Positions 24,845 through 31,820 of a stretch of DNA of 64,000 nt are shown here, in pieces (position 1 is the stretch's first letter; each line of letters begins with the position of its first letter). The DNA is from Cuniculiplasma divulgatum. GTDB taxonomy: Archaea > Thermoplasmatota > Thermoplasmata > Thermoplasmatales > Thermoplasmataceae. The stretch covers positions 186,001 through 250,000 of the forward strand of contig CP133595.1 of assembly GCA_031200235.1 (NCBI GenBank), given 5' to 3'. The position numbers and the translations under genes are program-made. Under the pieces are notes generated by a model. That model did not search any database. It saw nothing but the letters and a program-made list of their open reading frames with translations, and was not told the origin of the DNA.

Positions 24845-24880
24845 ACTTCCCGTCAACAGACGCGGGAGATTCATGGAAGT
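24845..24880. repeat. Hairpin-forming sequence, IS200/IS605-end-like
   Basis: ACTTCC (24845-24850) and GGAAGT (24875-24880) enclose a second hairpin with AACA loop (TCCCGTC...GACG..GGGA, with a small bulge). Compact bulged hairpins of this form mark the ends of IS200/IS605-family elements. No tnpA or tnpB reading frame is present nearby, so at most this is a remnant; it could also be part of the PrpD transcript end. Confidence 0.3.
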
Positions 24881-24943
24881 CATTCTTTCTTGTTGGACCA
24901 GCAAAAGAAGCGAATTCTATCAGGCTCTGAAAAATTCAATTAA

Positions 24944-24960
24944 GAAAAAAATAAAAAAAA
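24944..24960 (-). terminator. T-rich terminator of the MFS gene
   Basis: On the minus strand this reads as two T runs (8 and 6-7) split by one A, starting 5 nt after the MFS transporter stop codon. It fits oligo-T termination by archaeal RNA polymerase. Confidence 0.6.
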
Positions 24961-24965
24961 TGGGA

Positions 24966-26339
24966 TTACTTGGATATTAGTTCAAGTACCTTCCCTGTTG
25001 TCTTCGGCCCTAGAATGAACACAACCGCAGCTATTATAATTCCAAACATGAAGTTTATTGAGAATACTGGCACCGCGCCGTAGGCGTCCAGTAAAACAAC
25101 AAAAGTTGAGAGGAATATGAATGTGCCTATTCTGCTGAGCGAGAAAGCTGCACCTGTTCCGGTTGTCCTGGCTCTTGTGGGGTAGATCTCCGCCTGGTAG
25201 ATATGCCAGGAATTGTTGAAGAAGTTATCCAGGAATGTGTACGCCGTTCCGAAGAACAGTATCAGTCCCACTATGTGGATCAGAGAGAATGCAAAACCAT
25301 CCAGGCCAAGAAGCAGTGCGAACACAATGATCTCAGCCTTCCTGTCATACCTGTCCAGGACAAATGATGCTGCCAGTGAACCAAGAACGTATCCGGTGTC
25401 TATGACAACTGTGAAGAGAAGACTGTGTATTATTGTGAAGCCAGCCGCAACCAGCACAAGCGGTGCAAGTGTTCCGATGATGAAGCTCATTCCTCCCTGA
25501 AGGAACTGAAGTATCCAGATCATTACGGTCCTTGCTTTGTATTCTCCCTTGAAAAGATCGCTGAGAGGTATTTTATCTTCCTTGGTGGTGTACGGCACGT
25601 ATTCCGCGGAAGGAAGAGTGGTTAATTTGTTCATTTTCATCACTCTCTCCTCAATCTTGTCCATGGTTTCGTCTGCTTCCTTGATCTTCCCGTGACTTTC
25701 CAGCCACCTGGGTGACTCATAAAGCCTGAATCTGTAAAGCCATGCTGCGATTCCGCCTATTCCGCTTATGAGCAGGACCCATCTCCAACCTGGAAGTACA
25801 TAATTTACAGGTGCGAACAGATAAACCAGAAGTGCCCCCACAGGAGAGGATGTCCATGCCAGGGTGTACATCCACGAGAGCCAGTTTCCTCTGCCTTTCC
25901 TCGTTATGAATTCACTTACGTACGTATCAACAATGGCAATTTCCCCACCAACGCTCAGATAGGAAATAAACCGGAGTAATCCCAGCTCGTAAATGTTCGT
26001 TGAGAAAGCGCTGATAATAGAAAATACACCGAATCCCAGAAGACTTGTCAGAAAGGTTATCCTCCTTCCATAACGATCTCCCAGGATACCATAAATAATA
26101 GACCCCAGAAAGGCCCCGATGAATGGGAATGCAGCAACATAGAACGTTGCGGTGGCTCTGCTTACATTTAATGTTTTAGCAATGGGCAGGGCCAGTGGAC
26201 CTCCGGTAAACAAAATAAAGAGATCGAACCATACGCCTATCCCAAGCTGACTTATAAACAGGCGTTGCAGGTTACTGCTCGGCAGACGGTCCAGTCTCGC
26301 TCCAACACCAACTCTCTTTGTGCTATCTGAAGTTTCCAT
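24966..26339 (-). CDS. MFS transporter (sugar/organic-acid type)
   Basis: About 457 aa with 12 predicted membrane segments. MFS signature GDRYGRR after TM2, a second-half DRYDRK loop, and SPRWLESHGK before the central loop, as in sugar-porter/metabolite:H+ symporters. Likely proton-driven uptake of a carboxylate or sugar. The frame opens at 26351, but ATG 26339 is about 28 nt downstream of CTTATATTG. The LysR gene lies upstream on the same strand, separated by a promoter region with a perfect palindrome, suggesting local control. Confidence 0.88.
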   Translation of the reverse strand: METSDSTKRVGVGARLDRLPSSNLQRLFISQLGIGVWFDLFILFTGGPLALPIAKTLNVSRATATFYVAAFPFIGAFLGSIIYGILGDRYGRRITFLTSLLGFGVFSIISAFSTNIYELGLLRFISYLSVGGEIAIVDTYVSEFITRKGRGNWLSWMYTLAWTSSPVGALLVYLFAPVNYVLPGWRWVLLISGIGGIAAWLYRFRLYESPRWLESHGKIKEADETMDKIEERVMKMNKLTTLPSAEYVPYTTKEDKIPLSDLFKGEYKARTVMIWILQFLQGGMSFIIGTLAPLVLVAAGFTIIHSLLFTVVIDTGYVLGSLAASFVLDRYDRKAEIIVFALLLGLDGFAFSLIHIVGLILFFGTAYTFLDNFFNNSWHIYQAEIYPTRARTTGTGAAFSLSRIGTFIFLSTFVVLLDAYGAVPVFSINFMFGIIIAAVVFILGPKTTGKVLELISK

Positions 26340-26406
26340 CAATAAAGCCATAATGTATCAATATAAGAATTTTGTGCAATTAACATATCAATAGAAATTT
26401 TGCATC

Positions 26407-26418
26407 GTATTATAATAC
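26407..26418. promoter_or_regulatory. Perfect 12-bp palindrome GTATTATAATAC upstream of the MFS gene
   Basis: Self-complementary GTATTATAATAC lies about 70 nt upstream of the MFS start and about 180 nt downstream of the LysR stop. Position and symmetry fit an operator for a dimeric regulator, and LysR proteins bind AT-rich dyads, but LysR binding is inference. Confidence 0.4.
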
Positions 26419-26598
26419 TAATAATGACAATACCTGAATTTAAACTCGCGTCAAATAATTGGAACATTCAATTCAACTGCACAAAATATTTCAGAAACTA
26501 CAGGAGAAGATAGAGCAAAGCTTTCCGAATACGTTTTGAACTATTGCTTCGTGACTCACTGATTTTCTGTAATTCAGAATAGTAAAGCTGTTACAGTC

Positions 26599-27522
26599 CT
26601 AGAACAGCATTGTGGAAGTTGCCACATAATACTCTATGAAACTGATGAAAGCATTGACTATACGGTTCGATCCCTTCCATACATCCAGAATATTCAGGTA
26701 AGATTCAACCTTTGTATCAATGGGAATGAACTTGATGAGCCCCCCCTGTACATATTTCGATGCCTGAATTCTGCTTACAATGGAAAGTCCCAGACCCTCG
26801 GTAACAGCATTTATCACAGAAGAAGAATTGTCAAACCTCCAGACAACATTCAGGTCACTCTCCCTGATTCCTTTCTCCGAGAGAATTTTCAAAATTTCCC
26901 TGTGAGAACCTGAACTCTGATCCCTGGAGATATAAGGGAGACCTATGAGTTCAGTTACGCTTATTGATTCCCTGTCAGCAAGAGGGTGATTGACCGGCGT
27001 TATGACTCCGTAGGTGAGTTTCAAAAGCTTGTGGACCTGGATATTCCGCAGATACGGATTGGGTTGAAAATCAATACTTGCCGTGACTCCAAGATCGCAT
27101 TCTGCTTCGCTGAGCTTTTTCAGGGTAGTGAGGGAATTTGTTATCTCAATTTTTACCCTGACTTTCCTGAACTTGGTTTCGAACGCTCTTATTATTGGGG
27201 GAAGGAGAAATACACCGCCTATTTCGCCTGCTGACACTTTTATGGTCCCCATCATTTCTCCTTTTTCCCCCACATCCCTGTATTTCTCAATCATGGAAAT
27301 TATTTCCTTGGCCTCCGCGAAGAATGAGTTTCCGAACTCAGTAGTTTCCACGGTTTTATTGGACCGCCGGTTGAAAAGTTTCTGCCCGAAGAATTTTTCC
27401 AGTTCCTTTATTCTGTAGCTGACTGTAGATTCTGTAATACCGAGGTTGGAAGCTGTTTTTGTGAAATTCTTCGTGATGTAGAGATCGCAGAATGTTCTGA
27501 GCTGTTCCAGGTCTATTGTCAT
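26599..27522 (-). CDS. LysR family transcriptional regulator
   Basis: 307 aa. N-terminal winged helix (about 1-60) with the LysR pattern LRTFCDLYITKNFTKTASNLGITESTVSYRIKELEKFFGQKLFNR, followed by a two-lobed effector-binding domain (about 90-290). LysR regulators usually sense a pathway metabolite and control adjacent transport/catabolic genes; here the MFS transporter is directly downstream and the dehydratase and dehydrogenase lie beyond it. LysR proteins are far more common in bacteria than archaea, so acquisition by transfer is possible. Confidence 0.9.
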   Translation of the reverse strand: MTIDLEQLRTFCDLYITKNFTKTASNLGITESTVSYRIKELEKFFGQKLFNRRSNKTVETTEFGNSFFAEAKEIISMIEKYRDVGEKGEMMGTIKVSAGEIGGVFLLPPIIRAFETKFRKVRVKIEITNSLTTLKKLSEAECDLGVTASIDFQPNPYLRNIQVHKLLKLTYGVITPVNHPLADRESISVTELIGLPYISRDQSSGSHREILKILSEKGIRESDLNVVWRFDNSSSVINAVTEGLGLSIVSRIQASKYVQGGLIKFIPIDTKVESYLNILDVWKGSNRIVNAFISFIEYYVATSTMLF

Positions 27523-27659
27523 TTATAGGGCCGTCCAGATGCCTCAAAAGGCAATTAGGATTTTAATTTTGCTTAATGAAAACTCAATTTTCAGGCTCAC
27601 TCCACAACTTGAATACTGATGACCGAAAGATTGGAATAGCAAACTGACGTTAATCAAAA

Positions 27660-28547
27660 ATGGAATCTGCATCCAAAGATGTTACAGCCACAGCTTTTTC
27701 TGGAAAAAGGTGCATTGTCACCGGTGGAACATCAGGCATAGGAAAGGAAACAGCCATAGGCTTGGCCAGGTTGCAGGGAGATGTTACCATAGTTGGTCGT
27801 TCCAGAGAAAAGTGTGAAGCAGTAAGGAGTGAAATAATTTCAGCTACATCCAACCGGGATGTAAGCTATGAAATAGCTGATCTGTCATCAATAAATGCCG
27901 TAAGGGCACTTGCCGAAAAAATTGCTTCCGGCACAAGCCGAATTGACGTGCTGATAAACAATGCAGGTGGCGTATTCAACAGATATATGATAACCAAAGA
28001 CGGTTTTGAGAGCACAATAGCTCTCAACTATCTTTCTCCTGTTTTGTTAACTCGCCTTCTCTTTCCAATTTTGAAGTTATCAGGCGCCGCAAAAATTATC
28101 AACATTGGATCTTCCGTACACAAGAGTGGAAGAACAGAATTTGATTTCCAATTCAAGCAGAAATATGGGGCCATGAAGGCATACTCAACCTCAAAGCTGA
28201 TGATTACCCTTTTCACATATGCCATTGCACGGCGGCTTAGAAAAACAAACATGTCTTCAATCCTGGTGCAGCCAGGTTTCGTGTCCACAAATCTGGGCAG
28301 AAATAGCGGAAGCAGAATTCTTTCAGCATCCTTCGGCATAATGAAGCCTTTCCAGATAAGTGCTCATGAGGCTTCAAGAACACCCATTAACCTGGCAATT
28401 TATGGAACAAGTGAAGAGTTGAATGGAAAGTGTTTTTCAAGACTGAAGCCCATTAAGACATCTACGGTTTCTTATAATGAAGAACTTCAGGAGAAACTCT
28501 GGCAGTTAACCGCCGACACTCTGGCATTATCACCGGTGCTCCCATGA
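27660..28547 (+). CDS. Short-chain dehydrogenase/reductase
   Basis: 295-aa Rossmann-fold oxidoreductase. Cofactor motif TGGTSGIGKE (about 21-30), NNAGG, catalytic serine in NIGSSVHKSG and the YSTSK catalytic Tyr/Lys pair; the substrate loop is of the retinol-dehydrogenase/WW-oxidoreductase-like type. VGRSREK after the second strand suggests NADP(H). Its stop TGA overlaps an ATG at 28544 (ATGA) that begins a broken downstream gene. Divergent from LysR, so possibly under the same control. Confidence 0.88.
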   Translation: MESASKDVTATAFSGKRCIVTGGTSGIGKETAIGLARLQGDVTIVGRSREKCEAVRSEIISATSNRDVSYEIADLSSINAVRALAEKIASGTSRIDVLINNAGGVFNRYMITKDGFESTIALNYLSPVLLTRLLFPILKLSGAAKIINIGSSVHKSGRTEFDFQFKQKYGAMKAYSTSKLMITLFTYAIARRLRKTNMSSILVQPGFVSTNLGRNSGSRILSASFGIMKPFQISAHEASRTPINLAIYGTSEELNGKCFSRLKPIKTSTVSYNEELQEKLWQLTADTLALSPVLP

Positions 28548-29108
28548 ATCCCATATACCGTACCGAAAGTTGAAAAACTGAATGATGATACCATTGAGGA
28601 GCTTGTCCGGGAGAAGTTCAACCTCACAGACGGTGGTTTTACCAAGGTCTTCAGAACTGGAAAGGTTTATGATATATCCCAGACCACACCATTTCCTGGA
28701 AAGGCAAAACCTGTTGAAGAAGATGTGAAGGCAACAACCCCATACAATACTCTGAAGAGAATTGCAAAGGAGCACTCTGAGGTGGAGGAATTTCCAATAA
28801 ATAATGGTTCAAGAGGATATACAGTTCACTCAAGGGAAGGCCAGAAGATTGTTGTAATGAAAATTCCCGGAGAGGATGTGAATGTTCTCCATACACTGAT
28901 ACTTGAGCACCTCTACAGAAATGATATCTCGAGAGGCCTTGCAGGAGCAAGTCTTGACACTCAAACCCGATCTGGAAAGGATCTACCAAAACTGTTTTAT
29001 GAACAAGACTTACCCAGAACCATTGGTCTGGAAAGGCAATCTTGCGACTCAAAAACTCACTTCCAGAAATTGATTACCTCATTCTTGTGCTGTATAGTAC
29101 AAATTTAA
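28544..29108 (+). pseudogene. Frameshifted gene of unknown family after the SDR
   Basis: ATG 28544 overlaps the SDR stop as ATGA and reads MNPIYRTES before a stop. One frame over, a long coding-like stretch runs from 28557 to 29108 with no usable ATG (first candidate GTG 28725): KVEKLNDDTIEELVREKFN, then GGFTKVFRTGKVYDI, YNTLKRIAKEHSEVEEF, EGQKIVVMKIPGEDVNVLH. A single frameshift near 28560-28566 would join the two into one gene of about 187 codons. The last ~50 residues read less like a folded protein. I do not recognise the family. Confidence 0.5.
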
Positions 29109-29410
29109 AGTGTCCTACAAGGAAGTACTTTTTTGCTAGTCTCACTTGCCAATTTCTGTTGAAATTTATATTCTCAGGGTCCGCTTACGACTGATCTCCA
29201 GAAACGTACATACGCATTAATTTATGAAATGGCAACATAGGAACCAGAACATACTTCCTTTTCTTGAGTCTCCAAAACAAAGAGCCAACATATTGTAATA
29301 TATTTTCTCCGATGTAGCAAACTCCGTATAAACAGAGCTCGAGTACTGCAATAATGGAGAAACAACATCAAGGCTAAAATTTAAGTTACGATCTGGTTTT
29401 CTTCGCTTTA
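29109..29410. other. AT-rich intergenic region
   Basis: About 300 bases with no convincing gene. AAATTTAAGTT at 29377-29387 is a TATA-like box about 25-30 nt before ATG 29411 of the membrane protein. Confidence 0.4.
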
Positions 29411-30925
29411 ATGGATCAATGGACATCGCTTAAACAAAGTATGCAGCATCTCCATTTGAACTTAAAAGATTCACTTTCAAATATCATAGGGGTCTATGGT
29501 ACAAGAACTGCGGGGATACAGTCCCTCATAGTGCAATGTTTAACAGTTGCTGTCTATATTTACCTGACTCTGCTTTATGTTCATAGCAGTCTTTTTTTCT
29601 ATCCATTTCTAGCACTGTCCACAATACAGACAATAATTACTATCTATTTTTCAATTTTCCTCTTTGGTTACCTGCACTATTTGAAATCGGGGATACTTTA
29701 CCGGGAAGACAGTCCATACCTCCTCTCGTTTGGAATAATAAAAATAATATTCGGAAGCCCTTTTTCAGGGATAATAGATGTGATGCTATGGACAGAAGTT
29801 TCTTCACTATGGTATCGAAAGGACGGCATAACGCGAAATAGTGATATCATAATCTCACTAAGGCAATCCTCTAGTATCATTCTTTTGTGTGTCTTGTTTT
29901 TCTTTGCATTGGAGTTTTTTGGGTTGATAATGCCATACTATTATGCATACCTCCTCCTGGCACTTGGTCTGGCGCTCGAAAGTCTTGTGATTTCTATGAA
30001 ATCACACGATTCTGTTAGTGTCTCGTATGATTCATTTATGCTATTTATGCTGGAAGATTTCTATATTTTTGCTATTTTATTGAATCATTTCATTGGCGAC
30101 TCTTTGATAGCGGCTATGAGAATAGAACTTTTTTTGATAGTCTTAGCATTTTCAATATTTGATTTCCTTTACTTTCAGTCATATTTTAACTCAACAACAA
30201 ACGGAAAAGAAGTTTATAATTTCAGAGCTTTTTTAGGAGCCATTGTCATTTTATTTTCAGCCATTTACATTGTCTTACCAACTATTGCTATAGCGTTCGT
30301 ATCTTTTTTGATCTCAGGGAAACCTGAGTTCCCTCAGGTCACGTGGTCCCTTTCGTCAACAACTACCTTTCTTTCGCTTCTGATCGCTGACGCCTCGGGA
30401 TATCTTGTTATAGGATACCTGCTCAGTTATATCCTAATTGACCAATTTAAAGGCGTGGACAATTTAAGCTATGAATTTAATTTGTCAACCTTTGTGGAGA
30501 AGAAAGTGGATGAAACATTTGAAGCTATATCGGAAAACCTTGATCGGGAATTAGAGAAATCCAAGGAAATGGAGGAGAGAATCAAGGAATTGGAAGAGAG
30601 AATCAAGGAATTGGAGAAGGAAAGACAACAATTAATAGCATCAATACGAACGGAATATGAAAGAGGCTTCTTTGACGCTAGTAAAAAAATGAATGATGAA
30701 TTCAATAGGAATAAAAAAATCATTGAAAAGAACGCCAAGGATGAAATACTTAACCTCCTCTTCGAATTTGACTATGCACCACGGGATGGCCAAAGTAAAA
30801 AAACTTTCTTTACAAGAATTAGAAATGGGCTGACCAAGATATACCATCCAGACCATAACATAGGCGCTGACACCAATAGGATTATGCAAATTATTAATGA
30901 ACACTATGAAAAACTCACAAAGTAG
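29411..30925 (+). CDS. Polytopic membrane protein with coiled coil and C-terminal J-like domain
   Basis: 504 aa, leaderless. Residues about 35-350 contain some eight to nine hydrophobic segments; about 365-425 form a charged coiled coil with a duplicated heptad ERIKELE encoded by two 21-bp direct repeats (30575-30595 and 30596-30616); the end (about 445-504) resembles the helix II-loop-helix III core of a DnaJ domain, FTRIRNGLTKIYHPDHN with HPD at 479-481, followed by IMQIINEHYEKL. HPD is the motif that stimulates Hsp70 ATPase. J domain at the C-terminus of a membrane protein is unusual. Base composition is markedly more AT-rich than neighbours, and it lies in an island ending at tRNA-Ser. 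Could be a membrane recruiter of DnaK; not tested. Confidence 0.7.
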   Translation: MDQWTSLKQSMQHLHLNLKDSLSNIIGVYGTRTAGIQSLIVQCLTVAVYIYLTLLYVHSSLFFYPFLALSTIQTIITIYFSIFLFGYLHYLKSGILYREDSPYLLSFGIIKIIFGSPFSGIIDVMLWTEVSSLWYRKDGITRNSDIIISLRQSSSIILLCVLFFFALEFFGLIMPYYYAYLLLALGLALESLVISMKSHDSVSVSYDSFMLFMLEDFYIFAILLNHFIGDSLIAAMRIELFLIVLAFSIFDFLYFQSYFNSTTNGKEVYNFRAFLGAIVILFSAIYIVLPTIAIAFVSFLISGKPEFPQVTWSLSSTTTFLSLLIADASGYLVIGYLLSYILIDQFKGVDNLSYEFNLSTFVEKKVDETFEAISENLDRELEKSKEMEERIKELEERIKELEKERQQLIASIRTEYERGFFDASKKMNDEFNRNKKIIEKNAKDEILNLLFEFDYAPRDGQSKKTFFTRIRNGLTKIYHPDHNIGADTNRIMQIINEHYEKLTK

Positions 30926-31002
30926 TTATTTCTAAAATATTTCACACATCTCTGGACAGAATACGAAATTTATTATGATTCATGCTGTTCCTTGCCTTAT
31001 AA

Positions 31003-31080
31003 ATGGCAGCAAAGAGGGTATACACACCTAAGGAGAAACTGAAAATGGCACTTGGGGGCATGTGCGGGAACGGAAATGTA
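31003..31080 (+). pseudogene. Transposase OrfA N-terminal remnant next to tRNA-Ser
   Basis: From ATG 31003 the frame encodes AAKRVYTPKEKLKMALGGM and NGNVS, then runs into tRNA sequence. The opening strongly recalls the first helix-turn-helix of IS3/IS481-type OrfA proteins (R-x-Y-T-P-E-x-K-L-K). Only about 26 codons survive and the similarity stops at the tRNA boundary (31083), so an element end or an integration junction is likely here. Confidence 0.5.
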
Positions 31081-31082
31081 AG

Positions 31083-31164
31083 CGCGGGGAGAGGGATTCG
31101 AACCCTCGCTCTCATTCGAGAAACAGCTTAGCAGGCTGCCGCCGTACCGCTGGGCCATCCCCGC
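31083..31164 (-). tRNA. tRNA-Ser (anticodon GCU)
   Basis: Full cloverleaf on the minus strand: acceptor GCGGGGA/TCCCCGC, D stem GCC/GGC, anticodon stem GCAGC/GCTGT around CTGCTAA (anticodon GCT), a long variable arm TCTC/GAGA typical of class II tRNA, T arm GAGGG-TTCGAAT-CCCTC, discriminator G. CCA is not encoded; no intron. Decodes AGC/AGU. The 53-aa protein gene ends at the base just before the mature 5' end. Islands often integrate at the 3' end of such genes, here facing the accessory genes at 28.5-31.0 kb. Confidence 0.96.
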
Positions 31165-31326
31165 TCAGGAGCTGAAGCGGTCTTGAAGATCGTTGGCAAC
31201 CTGTTCTAAAATCTCTTCAAAATCCTCATTTTCCAGAGTTATTACTTCACCGGACGGAAGCGTAATTGTTGCATAATACATCTCTCCATCCTTCGAAATC
31301 TCCACCTCAGCTAATTTGTCTCCCAT
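31165..31326 (-). CDS. Conserved small protein, 53 aa, abutting tRNA-Ser
   Basis: ATG 31326 to TGA 31165; the stop touches the first base of tRNA-Ser, so both are probably on one transcript (TATA-like AAATATATTA near 31354-31363). The acidic product has strand-strand-helix character: AEVEISKDGEMYYATITLPSG, then a helix FEEILEQVANDLQDRFSS. The helix matches the 52-aa protein at 12039-12197. Function unknown. RNase P cleavage at the tRNA 5' end would cut immediately after the stop codon. Confidence 0.7.
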   Translation of the reverse strand: MGDKLAEVEISKDGEMYYATITLPSGEVITLENEDFEEILEQVANDLQDRFSS

Positions 31327-31438
31327 GCTACCACAACGTAATTTGTTAGGTCATAATATATTTTTCAGGTTGAAGTGAGTCCAGTATCAAAAATAGAGGA
31401 TAGGGAAACCAATGCAATAGTGAGTTTTGCATGAAAAG

Positions 31439-31446
31439 TATAAATA
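31439..31446 (+). promoter_or_regulatory. TATA box of a micro-ORF transcript
   Basis: TATAAATA within AAAGTATAAATATTGG. A start site about 25 nt on would fall at 31465-31468, immediately ahead of the GGAGGTG Shine-Dalgarno at 31468-31474. Confidence 0.55.
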
Positions 31447-31481
31447 TTGGTTGATCCTGCTGGTATCGGAGGTGCTCACCG

Positions 31482-31553
31482 TTGGTAAACTTCGTGAAGA
31501 GACGCGATTACGATGATGATGACGACTACGATGACGACGATGACGACAACTGA
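31482..31553 (+). CDS. Asp/Tyr-rich 23-residue micro-ORF
   Basis: TTG start 7 nt after a perfect GGAGGTG Shine-Dalgarno (31468-31474), in a genome where most starts look leaderless. The peptide is LVNFVKRR followed by an almost uninterrupted Asp stretch broken by two Tyr and ended by Asn. A TATA box sits upstream and a T6 tract (31575-31580) follows, making a complete, very short transcription unit. Product could bind metal ions, or the unit could be an RNA with an incidental ORF. Function unknown. Confidence 0.5.
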   Translation: MVNFVKRRDYDDDDDYDDDDDDN

Positions 31554-31574
31554 TCGTAGAAAGATTTTCACGCC

Positions 31575-31580
31575 TTTTTT
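31575..31580 (+). terminator. T6 terminator after the micro-ORF
   Basis: Six T residues 21 nt after the TGA of the Asp-rich ORF, consistent with archaeal oligo-T termination. Confidence 0.5.
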
Positions 31581-31820
31581 ATAAATCGAAAATGATTTGC
31601 TTTTCAATTGATTATGAACCTGCAGCAGTTATTTGTGGTTGATTTATCGACTTATTATGAATTCCGCGATAAAAATAAGGATGTTACCGCTGAAATGCGC
31701 GGTGAAAATTGCCTGAAGCTGCACCGGACACATGTTCAGTTTAATGTAAAATTTAAACAGCCAGGGTGGTAAACCTCATAGGCCAGTTGGAAATAATCCG
31801 CATAAAAAATGTGATGCTAA

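Noticed and set aside
28651-29052. 133-codon minus-strand frame opposite the frameshifted gene
   Set aside because: Runs opposite a plus-strand frame with better coding character; product is aromatic- and Ser/Leu-rich with no recognisable feature.
29411-30925. Reading the membrane protein as a pore-forming or CBASS-type effector
   Set aside because: Topology alone does not support an effector role; only the J-like HPD motif and coiled coil are seen, with no cyclase or nuclease partner nearby.
31681-31820. A possible extra gene just before the compact Lhr
   Set aside because: No frame of useful length with a start; the sequence is consistent with promoter and untranslated region.
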